Assembly (NCBI GenBank): GCA_002293855.1
Contig: DBEB01000054.1
Location: forward strand, 1 to 8,530
Direction of reading: 5' to 3'
Source of the DNA: Candidatus Falkowbacteria bacterium UBA917
GTDB lineage: Bacteria; Patescibacteriota; Patescibacteriia; Patescibacteriales; Patescibacteriaceae
DNA: 8,530 nt
The translations under genes and the position numbers were made by a program. The notes beneath the pieces were generated by a model. It ran no database searches and was not told the DNA's origin. It saw only the letters and a program-made list of their open reading frames with translations. Position 1 is the first letter of the stretch. The number at the start of each line of letters is the position of its first letter. Below, in pieces: positions 1 to 6,300 of this stretch.

Positions 1-287
1 TTGGCCTCGTCTAGCTCTTGAGCTCGTTCGGCAGTATCAGCTAGTAACACAACTTTATTAAGCATGACTTCTAAGATACCGCCAGAGACAGCTAGTACTT
101 CGAGCTGCCCATCGATTTTTTTTAACTCAATAACACCAGCCTTAATAATAGTGACCAGCGGCAGGTGGTGAGCTAAAATAGTCAGCTCGCCACTAGTAGT
201 TGGCACCGAGAGCTGAGTTAAATCAGCTTGCAAGACGGTTCTTTCAGGCGTTACTAATTCAAAATTAAAATTCAAAGCTGTGCTCAT
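1..287 (-). CDS. atpC: F1Fo ATP synthase subunit epsilon, 3' end missing
   Basis: Epsilon is the small central-stalk subunit that sits on gamma, contacts the c-ring and can inhibit ATP hydrolysis through its C-terminal helices. The gene starts with ATG at 287 and reads 95 codons to the left edge without a stop. It opens MSTALNFNFELVTPERTVLQ, a typical epsilon beta-sandwich start. The segment VPTTSGELTILAHHLPLVT (about 28-46) is the family's conserved patch (usually G..G.hgi...HaP), and LAVSGGILEV (65-74) is the conserved strand near the end of the sandwich. DTAERAQELDEA (84-95) begins the C-terminal helical domain, so roughly 40 residues lie outside the window. It starts two bases after the atpD stop with no Shine-Dalgarno site, so it is probably translated by coupling. 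Whether the regulatory helices are complete cannot be seen. Confidence 0.95.
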   Translation of the reverse strand, partial: MSTALNFNFELVTPERTVLQADLTQLSVPTTSGELTILAHHLPLVTIIKAGVIELKKIDGQLEVLAVSGGILEVMLNKVVLLADTAERAQELDEA

Positions 288-289
288 AA

Positions 290-1660
290 TTAAATAATAT
301 CAGCTGGCCCACCTTGCATATAGAAGGCGTCCTCGGCCTTGTCGTCATATTTACCAGCCAGAATATCTTGAAAGCCAGCAATAGTATCTGTTAGTTTGAC
401 GTATTTACCAGAACGACCAGTAAAGGCTTCGGCGACAAAAAATGGCTGAGAAAGAAACTTCTGAACCTTGCGAGCACGAGCGACAATTAATTTATCTTCA
501 GCTGATAGCTCTTCCATACCAAGGATGGAAATAATATCTTGCAACTCTTTGTAGCGCTGAAGAATTTTTTGTACACCACGGGCAACGGCGTAGTGCTCTT
601 CGCCGACAATCTGAGGATCGAGAATAGTTGATGAGGAGTCGAGTGGGTCAACTGCTGGATAGATACCAAGCTCACTGAGCGAACGAGATAATACGACAGT
701 CGAGTCTAGGTGAGCAAAGGTAGTGGCAGGAGCAGGGTCAGTCAAGTCGTCAGCTGGCACATAGACCGCTTGAATAGATGTAATAGAACCTTTGTCAGTC
801 GAGGTGATACGCTCTTGCAAAGCTCCCATTTCAGAAGCGAGAGTTGGCTGATAGCCAACTGCACTTGGCACACGACCAAGCAGAGCAGAAACTTCGGAGC
901 CCGCTTGAGTAAAGCGAAAGATATTATCGACAAAGAATAGAACATCTTGACCTTGTTCATCACGGAAGTTTTCGGCAATAGTTAGTCCTGACAAAGCGAC
1001 ACGAGCACGAGCGCCAGGTGGTTCATTCATTTGACCAAAAACCATGGAGACTTTATCAATAACACCACTATCTTTCATCTCGTGATAGAGATCATTACCT
1101 TCACGAGTTCTTTCACCGACACCAGCAAATACCGAATAACCTCCGTGTTCACTAGCGATATTATGAATCAATTCCATAATAACTACTGTCTTACCGACGC
1201 CAGCACCACCAAACATACCAACTTTACCGCCTTTAACAATCGGACAGATTAGATCGATAACCTTGATACCGGTTTCGAGGATTTCAATTTTGTTGGATTG
1301 TTCAGTGAAACTAGGAGCGCTGCGATGAATGGCTGAGCGTTTCTGGGTGCTGACAGCTGGCAAACCGTCAATAGTATTACCCAACACATCAAAGATGCGA
1401 CCAAGTGTTTCAGGTCCAACTGGGACGCTGATAGGCTCGCCGGTATCAATCACTTTATCACCTCTTTTGAGGCCATCGGTAGTACCCATAGCAATAGTAC
1501 GGACAAGATTGCCACCGAGATGTTGCTCAACTTCCAAAGTCAGTTTCTGACCATGATTATCCAACTCGAGAGCGTTATAAATCTGAGGAACGGTATTTTC
1601 AAAATAGACATCAACGACGACGCCAATGATCTGCTTAATTAGTCCTGTATTTTTGGTCAT
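290..1660 (-). CDS. atpD: F1Fo ATP synthase subunit beta (catalytic)
   Basis: Beta carries the three catalytic sites of F1, making ATP from ADP and phosphate or hydrolysing it. The 456-residue length is normal. Visible motifs are the P-loop GGAGVGKT (151-158, Lys157), GERTREGNDLY (182-192, with Glu183 at the position of the general-base glutamate), the Walker B strand LFFVDNIFRFTQAG (241-254, Asp245) and the ADP-contacting VPADDLTDPAPATTF (301-315). The C-terminal lever loop usually written DELSEED reads EELSAED here (383-389), a mild change. All the catalytic residues I can place are present, so the subunit should be active. It lies 8 bases after atpG and 2 bases before atpC. The sequence upstream of the start (CTACCCAT) has no Shine-Dalgarno match, again suggesting translational coupling. 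Identification is essentially certain. Confidence 0.99.
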   Translation of the reverse strand: MTKNTGLIKQIIGVVVDVYFENTVPQIYNALELDNHGQKLTLEVEQHLGGNLVRTIAMGTTDGLKRGDKVIDTGEPISVPVGPETLGRIFDVLGNTIDGLPAVSTQKRSAIHRSAPSFTEQSNKIEILETGIKVIDLICPIVKGGKVGMFGGAGVGKTVVIMELIHNIASEHGGYSVFAGVGERTREGNDLYHEMKDSGVIDKVSMVFGQMNEPPGARARVALSGLTIAENFRDEQGQDVLFFVDNIFRFTQAGSEVSALLGRVPSAVGYQPTLASEMGALQERITSTDKGSITSIQAVYVPADDLTDPAPATTFAHLDSTVVLSRSLSELGIYPAVDPLDSSSTILDPQIVGEEHYAVARGVQKILQRYKELQDIISILGMEELSAEDKLIVARARKVQKFLSQPFFVAEAFTGRSGKYVKLTDTIAGFQDILAGKYDDKAEDAFYMQGGPADII

Positions 1661-1668
1661 ATGGGTAG

Positions 1669-2634
1669 TTAGTTAGCTATTAAAGCACTGGCACCGGCGC
1701 TGATCTCGGCAATTTCGGCGGTGATACTGGCTTGCCGAGCCTTGTTAAATGATAACTTTAGTTCGTCAGCCATATCTCTAGCTGCATCACTAGCTTGTCG
1801 CATGGCCGCCATACGAGCACTGTGTTCTGAGGCATTAGCTTCCAGAAGCGCTTGCCGTAACTGAACTCTGATTAACTTGGGCAGAATAGCATCCATAACT
1901 TCGTAGGGCGAAGGTTCAAAGAGTGAGTCTTGAATATTATGCAAATGTTCCTTGCGTTCTTGCTGTAAAAAATTCTTAGTAACTCCGATGCGCGGATCTC
2001 GACTAGCTAGACCGAGATAATCATCTTTGCTATCCATATCAATCGGCAAAAGTTGCTTGATGCGAGGGGTTTGCTTCATCGGGTTGATAAAATCAGTATA
2101 GGCAACTAAAACTTTATCATAGTGACCGTTTAGAAAATCAGTTATCGCAAGCTCCGCTAAAGATTCAGTAACACTCATGTCATCAGTGAGTTCTGACTTG
2201 GTAAAATCAGCAGCGACTTTGTAACCCAAATTAACAAGACTGCGAGCCTTGCGACCAACCAAAATAAACTCAGGCAAAATCAGTAATTCGTCGTTTTGAA
2301 AATGATACTTTTTGACAGACTGTTTTACCTTGCTCAGTAGATTGGCATTAAAACCACCACAAAGACCGCGATTGGAACTGATAACTATCACAGCTACCCG
2401 TTTGACTTCGGAACGGAGCACCAAAAGCGGATGTAAAGGCTCTTGTTTGGCTTGGCTAATAGTAGATAGATTTAAAGCTATCTCCCAACTCAGGTTGGCA
2501 TAAGTACGAGTACGCACAACAGCCTCGACAGCACGACGCATCTTGGCAGCCGCGACCATTTCCATGGCCTTGGTTATTTTCTGAATATTATTGATCGACT
2601 TGAGACGTCGCTGTATTTCTTTGGTCTTGGCCAT
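1669..2634 (-). CDS. atpG: F1Fo ATP synthase subunit gamma, with an extra segment
   Basis: Gamma is the rotating shaft that links the c-ring to the alpha-beta hexamer. The N-terminal helix has the family signature ITKAMEMVAAAKMRRA (20-35). The Rossmann-like domain contains ISSNRGLCGGFNANLL (85-100), and the C-terminal helix has NASEHSARMAAMRQASDAA (267-285) and NKARQASITAEIAEI (297-311). At 321 residues it is longer than the E. coli protein (287 by memory). The excess lies mainly between LLPID (195-199) and FEPSPYE (239-245): 41 residues separate LLP from FEPSP, against about 17 in E. coli. That is the site where chloroplast gamma carries its redox hairpin, but there is no cysteine in this stretch. 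The ATG at 2634 follows the atpA stop by 7 bases and has no Shine-Dalgarno site. Confidence 0.98.
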   Translation of the reverse strand: MAKTKEIQRRLKSINNIQKITKAMEMVAAAKMRRAVEAVVRTRTYANLSWEIALNLSTISQAKQEPLHPLLVLRSEVKRVAVIVISSNRGLCGGFNANLLSKVKQSVKKYHFQNDELLILPEFILVGRKARSLVNLGYKVAADFTKSELTDDMSVTESLAELAITDFLNGHYDKVLVAYTDFINPMKQTPRIKQLLPIDMDSKDDYLGLASRDPRIGVTKNFLQQERKEHLHNIQDSLFEPSPYEVMDAILPKLIRVQLRQALLEANASEHSARMAAMRQASDAARDMADELKLSFNKARQASITAEIAEISAGASALIAN

Positions 2635-2641
2635 ATAGAGA

Positions 2642-4168
2642 TTAGGCTGTTAAATAATCCAGCGTCGATTTATATTCCACCAGAGCCTGCTTGAGAGTGG
2701 CTAGCAGTTCATCATTCAACTCTTTAGTATCGTTAATAGTCTTGGTGATCGCTGGATATTGACTATCTAGATAGGCATAGAGACCGGTTTCAAAGACTGC
2801 GACTAGCTCTACCGGCACATTGTTGAGGTAATCATTGGAGAGCGCGTAGAAGATAATGACCTGCTTGGCTACTTCGAGAGGTTGGTACTGATCTTGCTTA
2901 AAGATCTCGATTAAACGCTTACCACGCTCTAGCTTGTTCTTGGTGTCTTCATCGAGGTCAGAACCAAATTGAGCAAAGGCAGCGAGTTCACGGAACTGAG
3001 CAGCTTCTAAACGAATTTTACCAGCAACTTTTTTCATAGCCTTGATCTGAGCACTAGAACCGACACGGGAGACAGAGAGACCAGCATTGATAGCTGGACG
3101 ATTACCTTTGTAAAACAGATCTGCCTCTAGGTAGATTTGCCCGTCGGTAATAGAAATAACATTAGTTGGAATGTAGGCGCTGACGTCACCGGCTTGAGTT
3201 TCAATAATAGGCAAAGCAGTGATAGAGCCACCACCAAAATCAGAGCTCAGTTTACAAGCTCGCTCCAGTAAGCGAGAGTGGAGATAAAAGACATCACCAG
3301 GATAAGCTTCACGGCCTGGTGGTCGTTTTAATAGCAGAGAGATTTCACGATAAGCAATAGCGTGCTTGGATAGATCATCATAAACAATCAAAACATCTTC
3401 ACCTTTGTCCAAGAAGTACTCAGCAATAGTACAGCCAGCATATGGAGCGAGGTAAACTAGCGAAGCTGGGGCACTGGCACCAGCGAGGACGACAGTAGTA
3501 TATGCCATAGCGCCAGCAGCTTGTAGCTTGGCGACGAGACTGGCTACCTTGGATTCTTTTTGACCGATAGCTACATAAACACATTTGATGTTTTGTCCTT
3601 TTTGGTTAATGATGGCGTCAATAGCTAGGGCGGTTTTGCCGATTTGACGATCACCAATAATTAATTCTCTCTGACCACGGCCAATTGGTACCATAGAATC
3701 AATAGCCTTGATGCCAGTCTGGAGCGGCTGATTGACTGAAGCACGAGCGATAACACCCGGAGCAATCTTTTCAATAGGATTGAAGCGCTCGGAGACGATA
3801 GTCCCACGACCATCGAGTGGCTGACCCAGAGGATCAACGACACGACCAATCATAGCCCCGCCAACTGGTAGCTCCAAGATACGTTTAGTAGCACGAACCT
3901 GATCACCTTCTTTGACAGCGGAACTCTGACCAAGAATCATGGCACCGACAGTGTCAGCTTCTAGGTTAAGAGCAACGCCATTGACCACGCCTTCAGTAGT
4001 AACAAATTCAATAATTTCACTCATCATCACATCCGAAAGTCCAGAGAGCGTGGCGATGCCGTCAGAAACCTTTAGTACCTCGCCAACAGTCCTCGCACTA
4101 GCGCTAGGACTAAAGCCATTAATACGATCTTTGATTTGGTCGAGAATAAAATCTTTGGTGTTTGACAT
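2642..4168 (-). CDS. atpA: F1Fo ATP synthase subunit alpha
   Basis: Alpha alternates with beta in the F1 hexamer, binds nucleotide at non-catalytic sites and supplies the arginine finger to the catalytic sites. The 508-residue length is normal. The N-terminal helix (1-20, FILDQIKDRINGF), which anchors the delta subunit, is present. The P-loop reads GDRQIGKT (172-179), with isoleucine where most alphas have threonine (GDRQTGKT); Lys178 and Thr179 are kept. Walker B is VLIVYDDLSKHA (259-270). The segment RPPGREAYPGDVFYLHSRLLERA (282-304) and the finger motif SVSRVG (365-370, Arg368) are intact. LEVAKQVIIFYA (431-442) belongs to the C-terminal helical domain. The gene follows atpH by 9 bases (CCTACTACT), without a Shine-Dalgarno site. 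Identification is certain. Confidence 0.99.
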   Translation of the reverse strand: MSNTKDFILDQIKDRINGFSPSASARTVGEVLKVSDGIATLSGLSDVMMSEIIEFVTTEGVVNGVALNLEADTVGAMILGQSSAVKEGDQVRATKRILELPVGGAMIGRVVDPLGQPLDGRGTIVSERFNPIEKIAPGVIARASVNQPLQTGIKAIDSMVPIGRGQRELIIGDRQIGKTALAIDAIINQKGQNIKCVYVAIGQKESKVASLVAKLQAAGAMAYTTVVLAGASAPASLVYLAPYAGCTIAEYFLDKGEDVLIVYDDLSKHAIAYREISLLLKRPPGREAYPGDVFYLHSRLLERACKLSSDFGGGSITALPIIETQAGDVSAYIPTNVISITDGQIYLEADLFYKGNRPAINAGLSVSRVGSSAQIKAMKKVAGKIRLEAAQFRELAAFAQFGSDLDEDTKNKLERGKRLIEIFKQDQYQPLEVAKQVIIFYALSNDYLNNVPVELVAVFETGLYAYLDSQYPAITKTINDTKELNDELLATLKQALVEYKSTLDYLTA

Positions 4169-4177
4169 AGTAGTAGG

Positions 4178-4573
4178 TTAGGCAATGATTTGCTCATGCA
4201 AATCAGTTAATACTCCTTGTAAGCTGAGGTTTAATTCTTGGTCTTGGTATCTAATCAGGCAGCCAGCTAAAATCTCTGGATCAGTCTTTTCAATGATGAC
4301 AACTTGTTTGTCAGGGGCGATGACTTGAAGATACTCGATTAGCCAGTGTTTTGATTGGTCACTGAGAGGACGAGCGCTGGTTACTGTTACTTGTAGTTGC
4401 TGGGCATTAAAAATCTTATCCAACTCAGTAGTGATCTGTGGTAACAGAGAAACTTGACCCTGACTAGAGATTAGCGCTAGCCAGTCGTCAATTAGTTTTG
4501 GCAACTCCGTCATAGATTTAGTCTGACTGAGTTCAAAAATAGCTTGAGAGTATTGCTTAGCAGAGTATTTCAT
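4178..4573 (-). CDS. atpH: F1Fo ATP synthase subunit delta, unusually short
   Basis: Delta caps the alpha-beta hexamer and ties it to the b-subunit stator. This one has 131 residues, against about 177 in E. coli. The start MKYSAKQYSQAIFELSQ matches helix 1 of the family (R-YA.A.F). The segment WLALISSQGQVSLLPQITTEL (31-51) resembles the region near helices 5-6 of the E. coli protein, and TVTSARPLSDQ (63-73), DPEILAGCLIRYQDQELNLSLQGVL (98-122) form the conserved C-terminal domain. The missing roughly 46 residues therefore fall inside the N-terminal helical bundle, not at an end. This alignment is from memory. Its start overlaps the atpF stop by one base (TAATG), so translation is probably coupled. 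The reading frame is clean, so this looks like a compact functional protein and not a broken gene. Confidence 0.93.
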   Translation of the reverse strand: MKYSAKQYSQAIFELSQTKSMTELPKLIDDWLALISSQGQVSLLPQITTELDKIFNAQQLQVTVTSARPLSDQSKHWLIEYLQVIAPDKQVVIIEKTDPEILAGCLIRYQDQELNLSLQGVLTDLHEQIIA

Positions 4574-5064
4574 TATCGTTTAGCTAGAGACTCGATTAAT
4601 TTTTTTTCATCATCAGCAGAGAGTTTATCAGGCATAATCTTAGCAATAGCCTTAACTATTAGCGTGGCTAGCTCGGCTTTGATTTGCGTCAGCACAAGCG
4701 CTTTTTCTTGTTGCATCTTGTCTTTTTCTTGATTGATCATTACCCCTAGCTCAGCTCGAGTTTCGGCAAGCATCTCGGCTCTACGAAGCTCAGCCTGTTC
4801 GACAGCTTTATTAATGATCAGCAGAGCTTCTTCTTTGGCCTTTTTGATAATAACAGCTTGTTCTAAATGGGTTTTAGCCAATTTATCAGCAGAGCTTTGG
4901 GCGTCGGCTAGGCCCTGCTCGATCTTGTGAGCACGTTCAGTCATGACTGCGAGCAAAGGCTTGAAGACAAAGAAATAAAGCACACCAAAAACAACAGCAA
5001 AGTTAAATAACTGCGCAATGAAAAGTCGGAGATCAAGATGAAAAGTCGAAATAATTGAGTCCAT
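4573..5064 (-). CDS. atpF: F1Fo ATP synthase subunit b
   Basis: Subunit b is the membrane-anchored stator stalk that holds F1 against rotation. The 163-residue protein has one hydrophobic segment at about 14-37 (LFIAQLFNFAVVFGVLYFFV), followed by the conserved FKPLL (34-38), which leads into the stalk. From about 40 to 145 it is a charged, alanine-rich helix with long runs of Glu, Lys and Gln, typical of the b-subunit coiled coil. The C-terminus (DKLSADDEKKLIESLAKR) is like the delta-binding end of other b subunits. There is one b gene and no b' duplicate, so a homodimer is expected. It starts 56 bases after atpE, downstream of a perfect 10-bp hairpin, and has no Shine-Dalgarno site (GCGCCTTATT precedes the ATG). 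Confidence 0.96.
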   Translation of the reverse strand: MDSIISTFHLDLRLFIAQLFNFAVVFGVLYFFVFKPLLAVMTERAHKIEQGLADAQSSADKLAKTHLEQAVIIKKAKEEALLIINKAVEQAELRRAEMLAETRAELGVMINQEKDKMQQEKALVLTQIKAELATLIVKAIAKIMPDKLSADDEKKLIESLAKR

Positions 5065-5080
5065 AATAAGGCGCTACTGT

Positions 5081-5104
5081 TTGTCCGTCAGCATTGACGG
5101 ACAA
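5081..5104 (-). promoter_or_regulatory. Perfect 10-bp hairpin between atpE and atpF
   Basis: TTGTCCGTCA (5081-5090) and TGACGGACAA (5095-5104) are perfect inverted repeats around a 4-base loop. The structure begins 17 bases after the atpE stop in the direction of transcription and ends 16 bases before atpF. Neither strand has a T-run after it, so it does not look like an intrinsic terminator. A role in stabilising the 3' end of a processed atpE message, or in lowering atpF translation, is inference. Confidence 0.75.
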
Positions 5105-5120
5105 GTAAGCAAAGTCTTAA

Positions 5121-5321
5121 TTAGTGAATGCTGAAGGCAATAACTAAAGCATAGATGGCGATAGCTTCAGCAAAGGCACAAGCAAGTAACATCGGCACCA
5201 TGATTTTACTAGCTGCTTCTGGATTACGACCAATTGATTCCATGGCTTTAGCACCAATCAAACCGATAGAAAGAGCGGGAGCGATAGCGCCGATGGCAAT
5301 AGCGATCGCTTTGTCAAACAT
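5121..5321 (-). CDS. atpE: F1Fo ATP synthase subunit c (proteolipid ring)
   Basis: Subunit c forms the rotating membrane ring that carries protons. The preferred start is the ATG at 5321 (66 residues), because GGAG lies 6 bases upstream of it. The in-frame ATG at 5333 (70 residues) has no such site, and its own ATGGAG contains the Shine-Dalgarno sequence. Two hydrophobic helices (about 5-27 and 40-64) flank the polar loop RNPE (32-35). The ion-binding carboxylate is Glu52 in FAEAIAIY (50-57). The usual sodium ligands are absent: Ile19 stands where sodium rings have Gln, and Ala53-Ile54 follow the Glu where they have Ser-Thr, so proton coupling is predicted. The helix-1 glycine motif GxGxGxG reads A14-A16-S18-G20. 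It is the only gene of the operon with a clear ribosome binding site. Confidence 0.96.
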   Translation of the reverse strand: MFDKAIAIAIGAIAPALSIGLIGAKAMESIGRNPEAASKIMVPMLLACAFAEAIAIYALVIAFSIH

Positions 5322-5327
5322 AATATT

Positions 5328-5331
5328 CTCC
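5328..5331 (-). promoter_or_regulatory. Shine-Dalgarno site of atpE
   Basis: On the minus strand GGAG is followed by six bases (AATATT) and then the ATG at 5321. This decides the start in favour of 5321 over the ATG at 5333, which overlaps the site. The region just upstream (about 5332-5361) is almost purely A and T, a context that favours open, efficient initiation. Confidence 0.75.
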
Positions 5332-5353
5332 ATAAAATATCTTAGTTAATTAT

Positions 5354-5366
5354 TTAGTAATGTAGC
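5354..5366 (-). repeat. 13-base direct repeat, copy in the atpB-atpE gap
   Basis: The minus-strand sequence GCTACATTACTAA is identical to the one at 6263-6275 in the atp promoter region, where it contains the proposed -10 box TACATT. Here no convincing -35 box lies 16-18 bases upstream (TCGTGG at 17), so an internal promoter is possible but unproven. Confidence 0.6.
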
Positions 5367-5417
5367 TGCCTACACAGTAAGCCACGATCAAAATCATGAA
5401 TTACTGCCTAGGTAGCT
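5364..5417 (-). promoter_or_regulatory. Imperfect hairpin between atpB and atpE
   Basis: It begins two bases after the atpB stop. The outer stem pairs 5364-5372 (agctgccta) with 5409-5417 (taggtagct), with one non-Watson-Crick position (A opposite C in the minus-strand RNA). A 2x2 internal loop follows, then a perfect 6-bp stem, 5375-5380 (cagtaa) with 5401-5406 (ttactg), closing a 20-base loop. There is no T-run after it on the minus strand, so it is not a classical terminator. It may control or protect the atpE message; that is inference. Confidence 0.6.
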
Positions 5418-5418
5418 C

Positions 5419-6237
5419 TTAGTGTTCTTCGGCAACTGAGCCTAACGAGAGGTAGATTAGCACTAGTAAGGAAAAAATCAAAGCTTGGACCAAGCCAACC
5501 AAAATCTCTAAAAACATAAAAGGAATAGGTATAGCAAAAGCGAGAAGCGCCGACATAGAGGCTAGTAAAACCTCGCCAGCAAAGATATTACCAAAAAGTC
5601 GAAAGGACAAACTAGCTAATTTGGCTAATTCTCCAATAATTTCAATCAGCCCAACAAAGACCTTGATAGGGTTAATAAGTAATACACTAGGCTCTTTGAT
5701 GACCTGTTTAGGTATATCGAGCAAGGCTTGCAGTTTAAAAAACTTATTAAAATGCGACCAGCCACCAATCAGACTAACAGCCATAACATGACTAGCTACT
5801 ACGCCAAAGCTAGCTAGGGCCAATGTAGTATTGAGATCAGCAGTAGCACCACGAAAAAAAGGCACAAAGACTTTTTGACCGTGCTCCAGAACAACTAGGC
5901 CAATAGAGCCTACGCCTGGCAAAATACCCAGCCAGTTGTTGATCAGGATAAAAAAGAAAAAGCTTAGAACTAGTGGTGCAAAGAGCAGTGAACGCTTGCG
6001 ATCACCAGTAATAGTATCAAAAAGATTTAAAAATAAGTCGATAGTAGACTCGAGGAAGTTTTGAAAAAGTCCTGGAATACTTTGGATTTTTGCTTTCAAA
6101 ACTAGTGACAAGACGATAACTATAGTCAAAGCTAGCCAAGAATTGAGAAGAGAGTTAGTAATCGGAAAAGACCAAAAATAACCAATCTTTTCGGCAAAGA
6201 GGTTGTGAGTGGTAATAATTTGATCGCTGCCAAGCAT
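5419..6237 (-). CDS. atpB: F1Fo ATP synthase subunit a (proton channel)
   Basis: Subunit a forms the two proton half-channels against the c-ring in the membrane. The 272-residue protein is strongly hydrophobic, with several membrane helices (about 30-48, 84-106, 136-158, 185-215 and 235-265). The essential arginine is Arg213 in LSFRLFGNIFAGE (210-222), followed by the conserved Asn217 and Glu222. The last helix carries Gln251 in LVQALIFSLLVLIYLS (249-264), matching the conserved glutamine of the family. ATADLNTTLAL (131-141) is another family motif. It is the first gene of the operon: no atpI lies upstream, and the divergent small gene starts 131 bases away. The ATG at 6237 lies about 24 bases from the predicted transcription start and has no Shine-Dalgarno site. 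Confidence 0.98.
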   Translation of the reverse strand: MLGSDQIITTHNLFAEKIGYFWSFPITNSLLNSWLALTIVIVLSLVLKAKIQSIPGLFQNFLESTIDLFLNLFDTITGDRKRSLLFAPLVLSFFFFILINNWLGILPGVGSIGLVVLEHGQKVFVPFFRGATADLNTTLALASFGVVASHVMAVSLIGGWSHFNKFFKLQALLDIPKQVIKEPSVLLINPIKVFVGLIEIIGELAKLASLSFRLFGNIFAGEVLLASMSALLAFAIPIPFMFLEILVGLVQALIFSLLVLIYLSLGSVAEEH

Positions 6238-6262
6238 AACTGGTGATTAAAATAATCAGATG

Positions 6263-6275
6263 TTAGTAATGTAGC
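6263..6275 (-). repeat. 13-base direct repeat, copy in the atp promoter
   Basis: The minus-strand sequence GCTACATTACTAA is the same 13-mer as at 5354-5366 before atpE. In this copy it spans the proposed -10 box (TACATT, 6268-6273) and the bases just downstream. Confidence 0.6.
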
Positions 6276-6296
6276 GACATTGCTAGAGCTAGTCAA
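6268..6296 (-). promoter_or_regulatory. Predicted housekeeping-sigma promoter of the atp operon
   Basis: On the minus strand, TTGACT (6291-6296; 5 of 6 to TTGACA) is followed by exactly 17 bases and TACATT (6268-6273; 4 of 6 to TATAAT). Transcription would start near 6261, giving a leader of about 24 bases before atpB. The leader contains the small inverted repeat TGATTA-AAA-TAATCA (6244-6258). An imperfectly related symmetry, AATGT-AGCG-ACATT (6268-6281), overlaps the -10 box. Confidence 0.65.
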
Positions 6297-6300
6297 GGAA

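Noticed and set aside
487..1550. Several 60-80 codon frames on both strands within atpD
   Set aside because: All are shadows of the conserved beta-subunit gene, with no start signals and no family resemblance.
4178..4573. atpH as a frameshifted or truncated pseudogene
   Set aside because: The frame is intact, both the first helix and the C-terminal domain are recognisable, the start is coupled to atpF, and the shortening lies inside a helical bundle without a broken end.
5081..5104. The 10-bp hairpin as an intrinsic terminator
   Set aside because: Neither strand has a T-run after the stem, and termination here would cut the operon after atpE.
5155..5349. Plus-strand open frame opposite atpE
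   Set aside because: It mirrors the alanine- and isoleucine-rich atpE codons, with no ribosome binding site and no recognisable protein.
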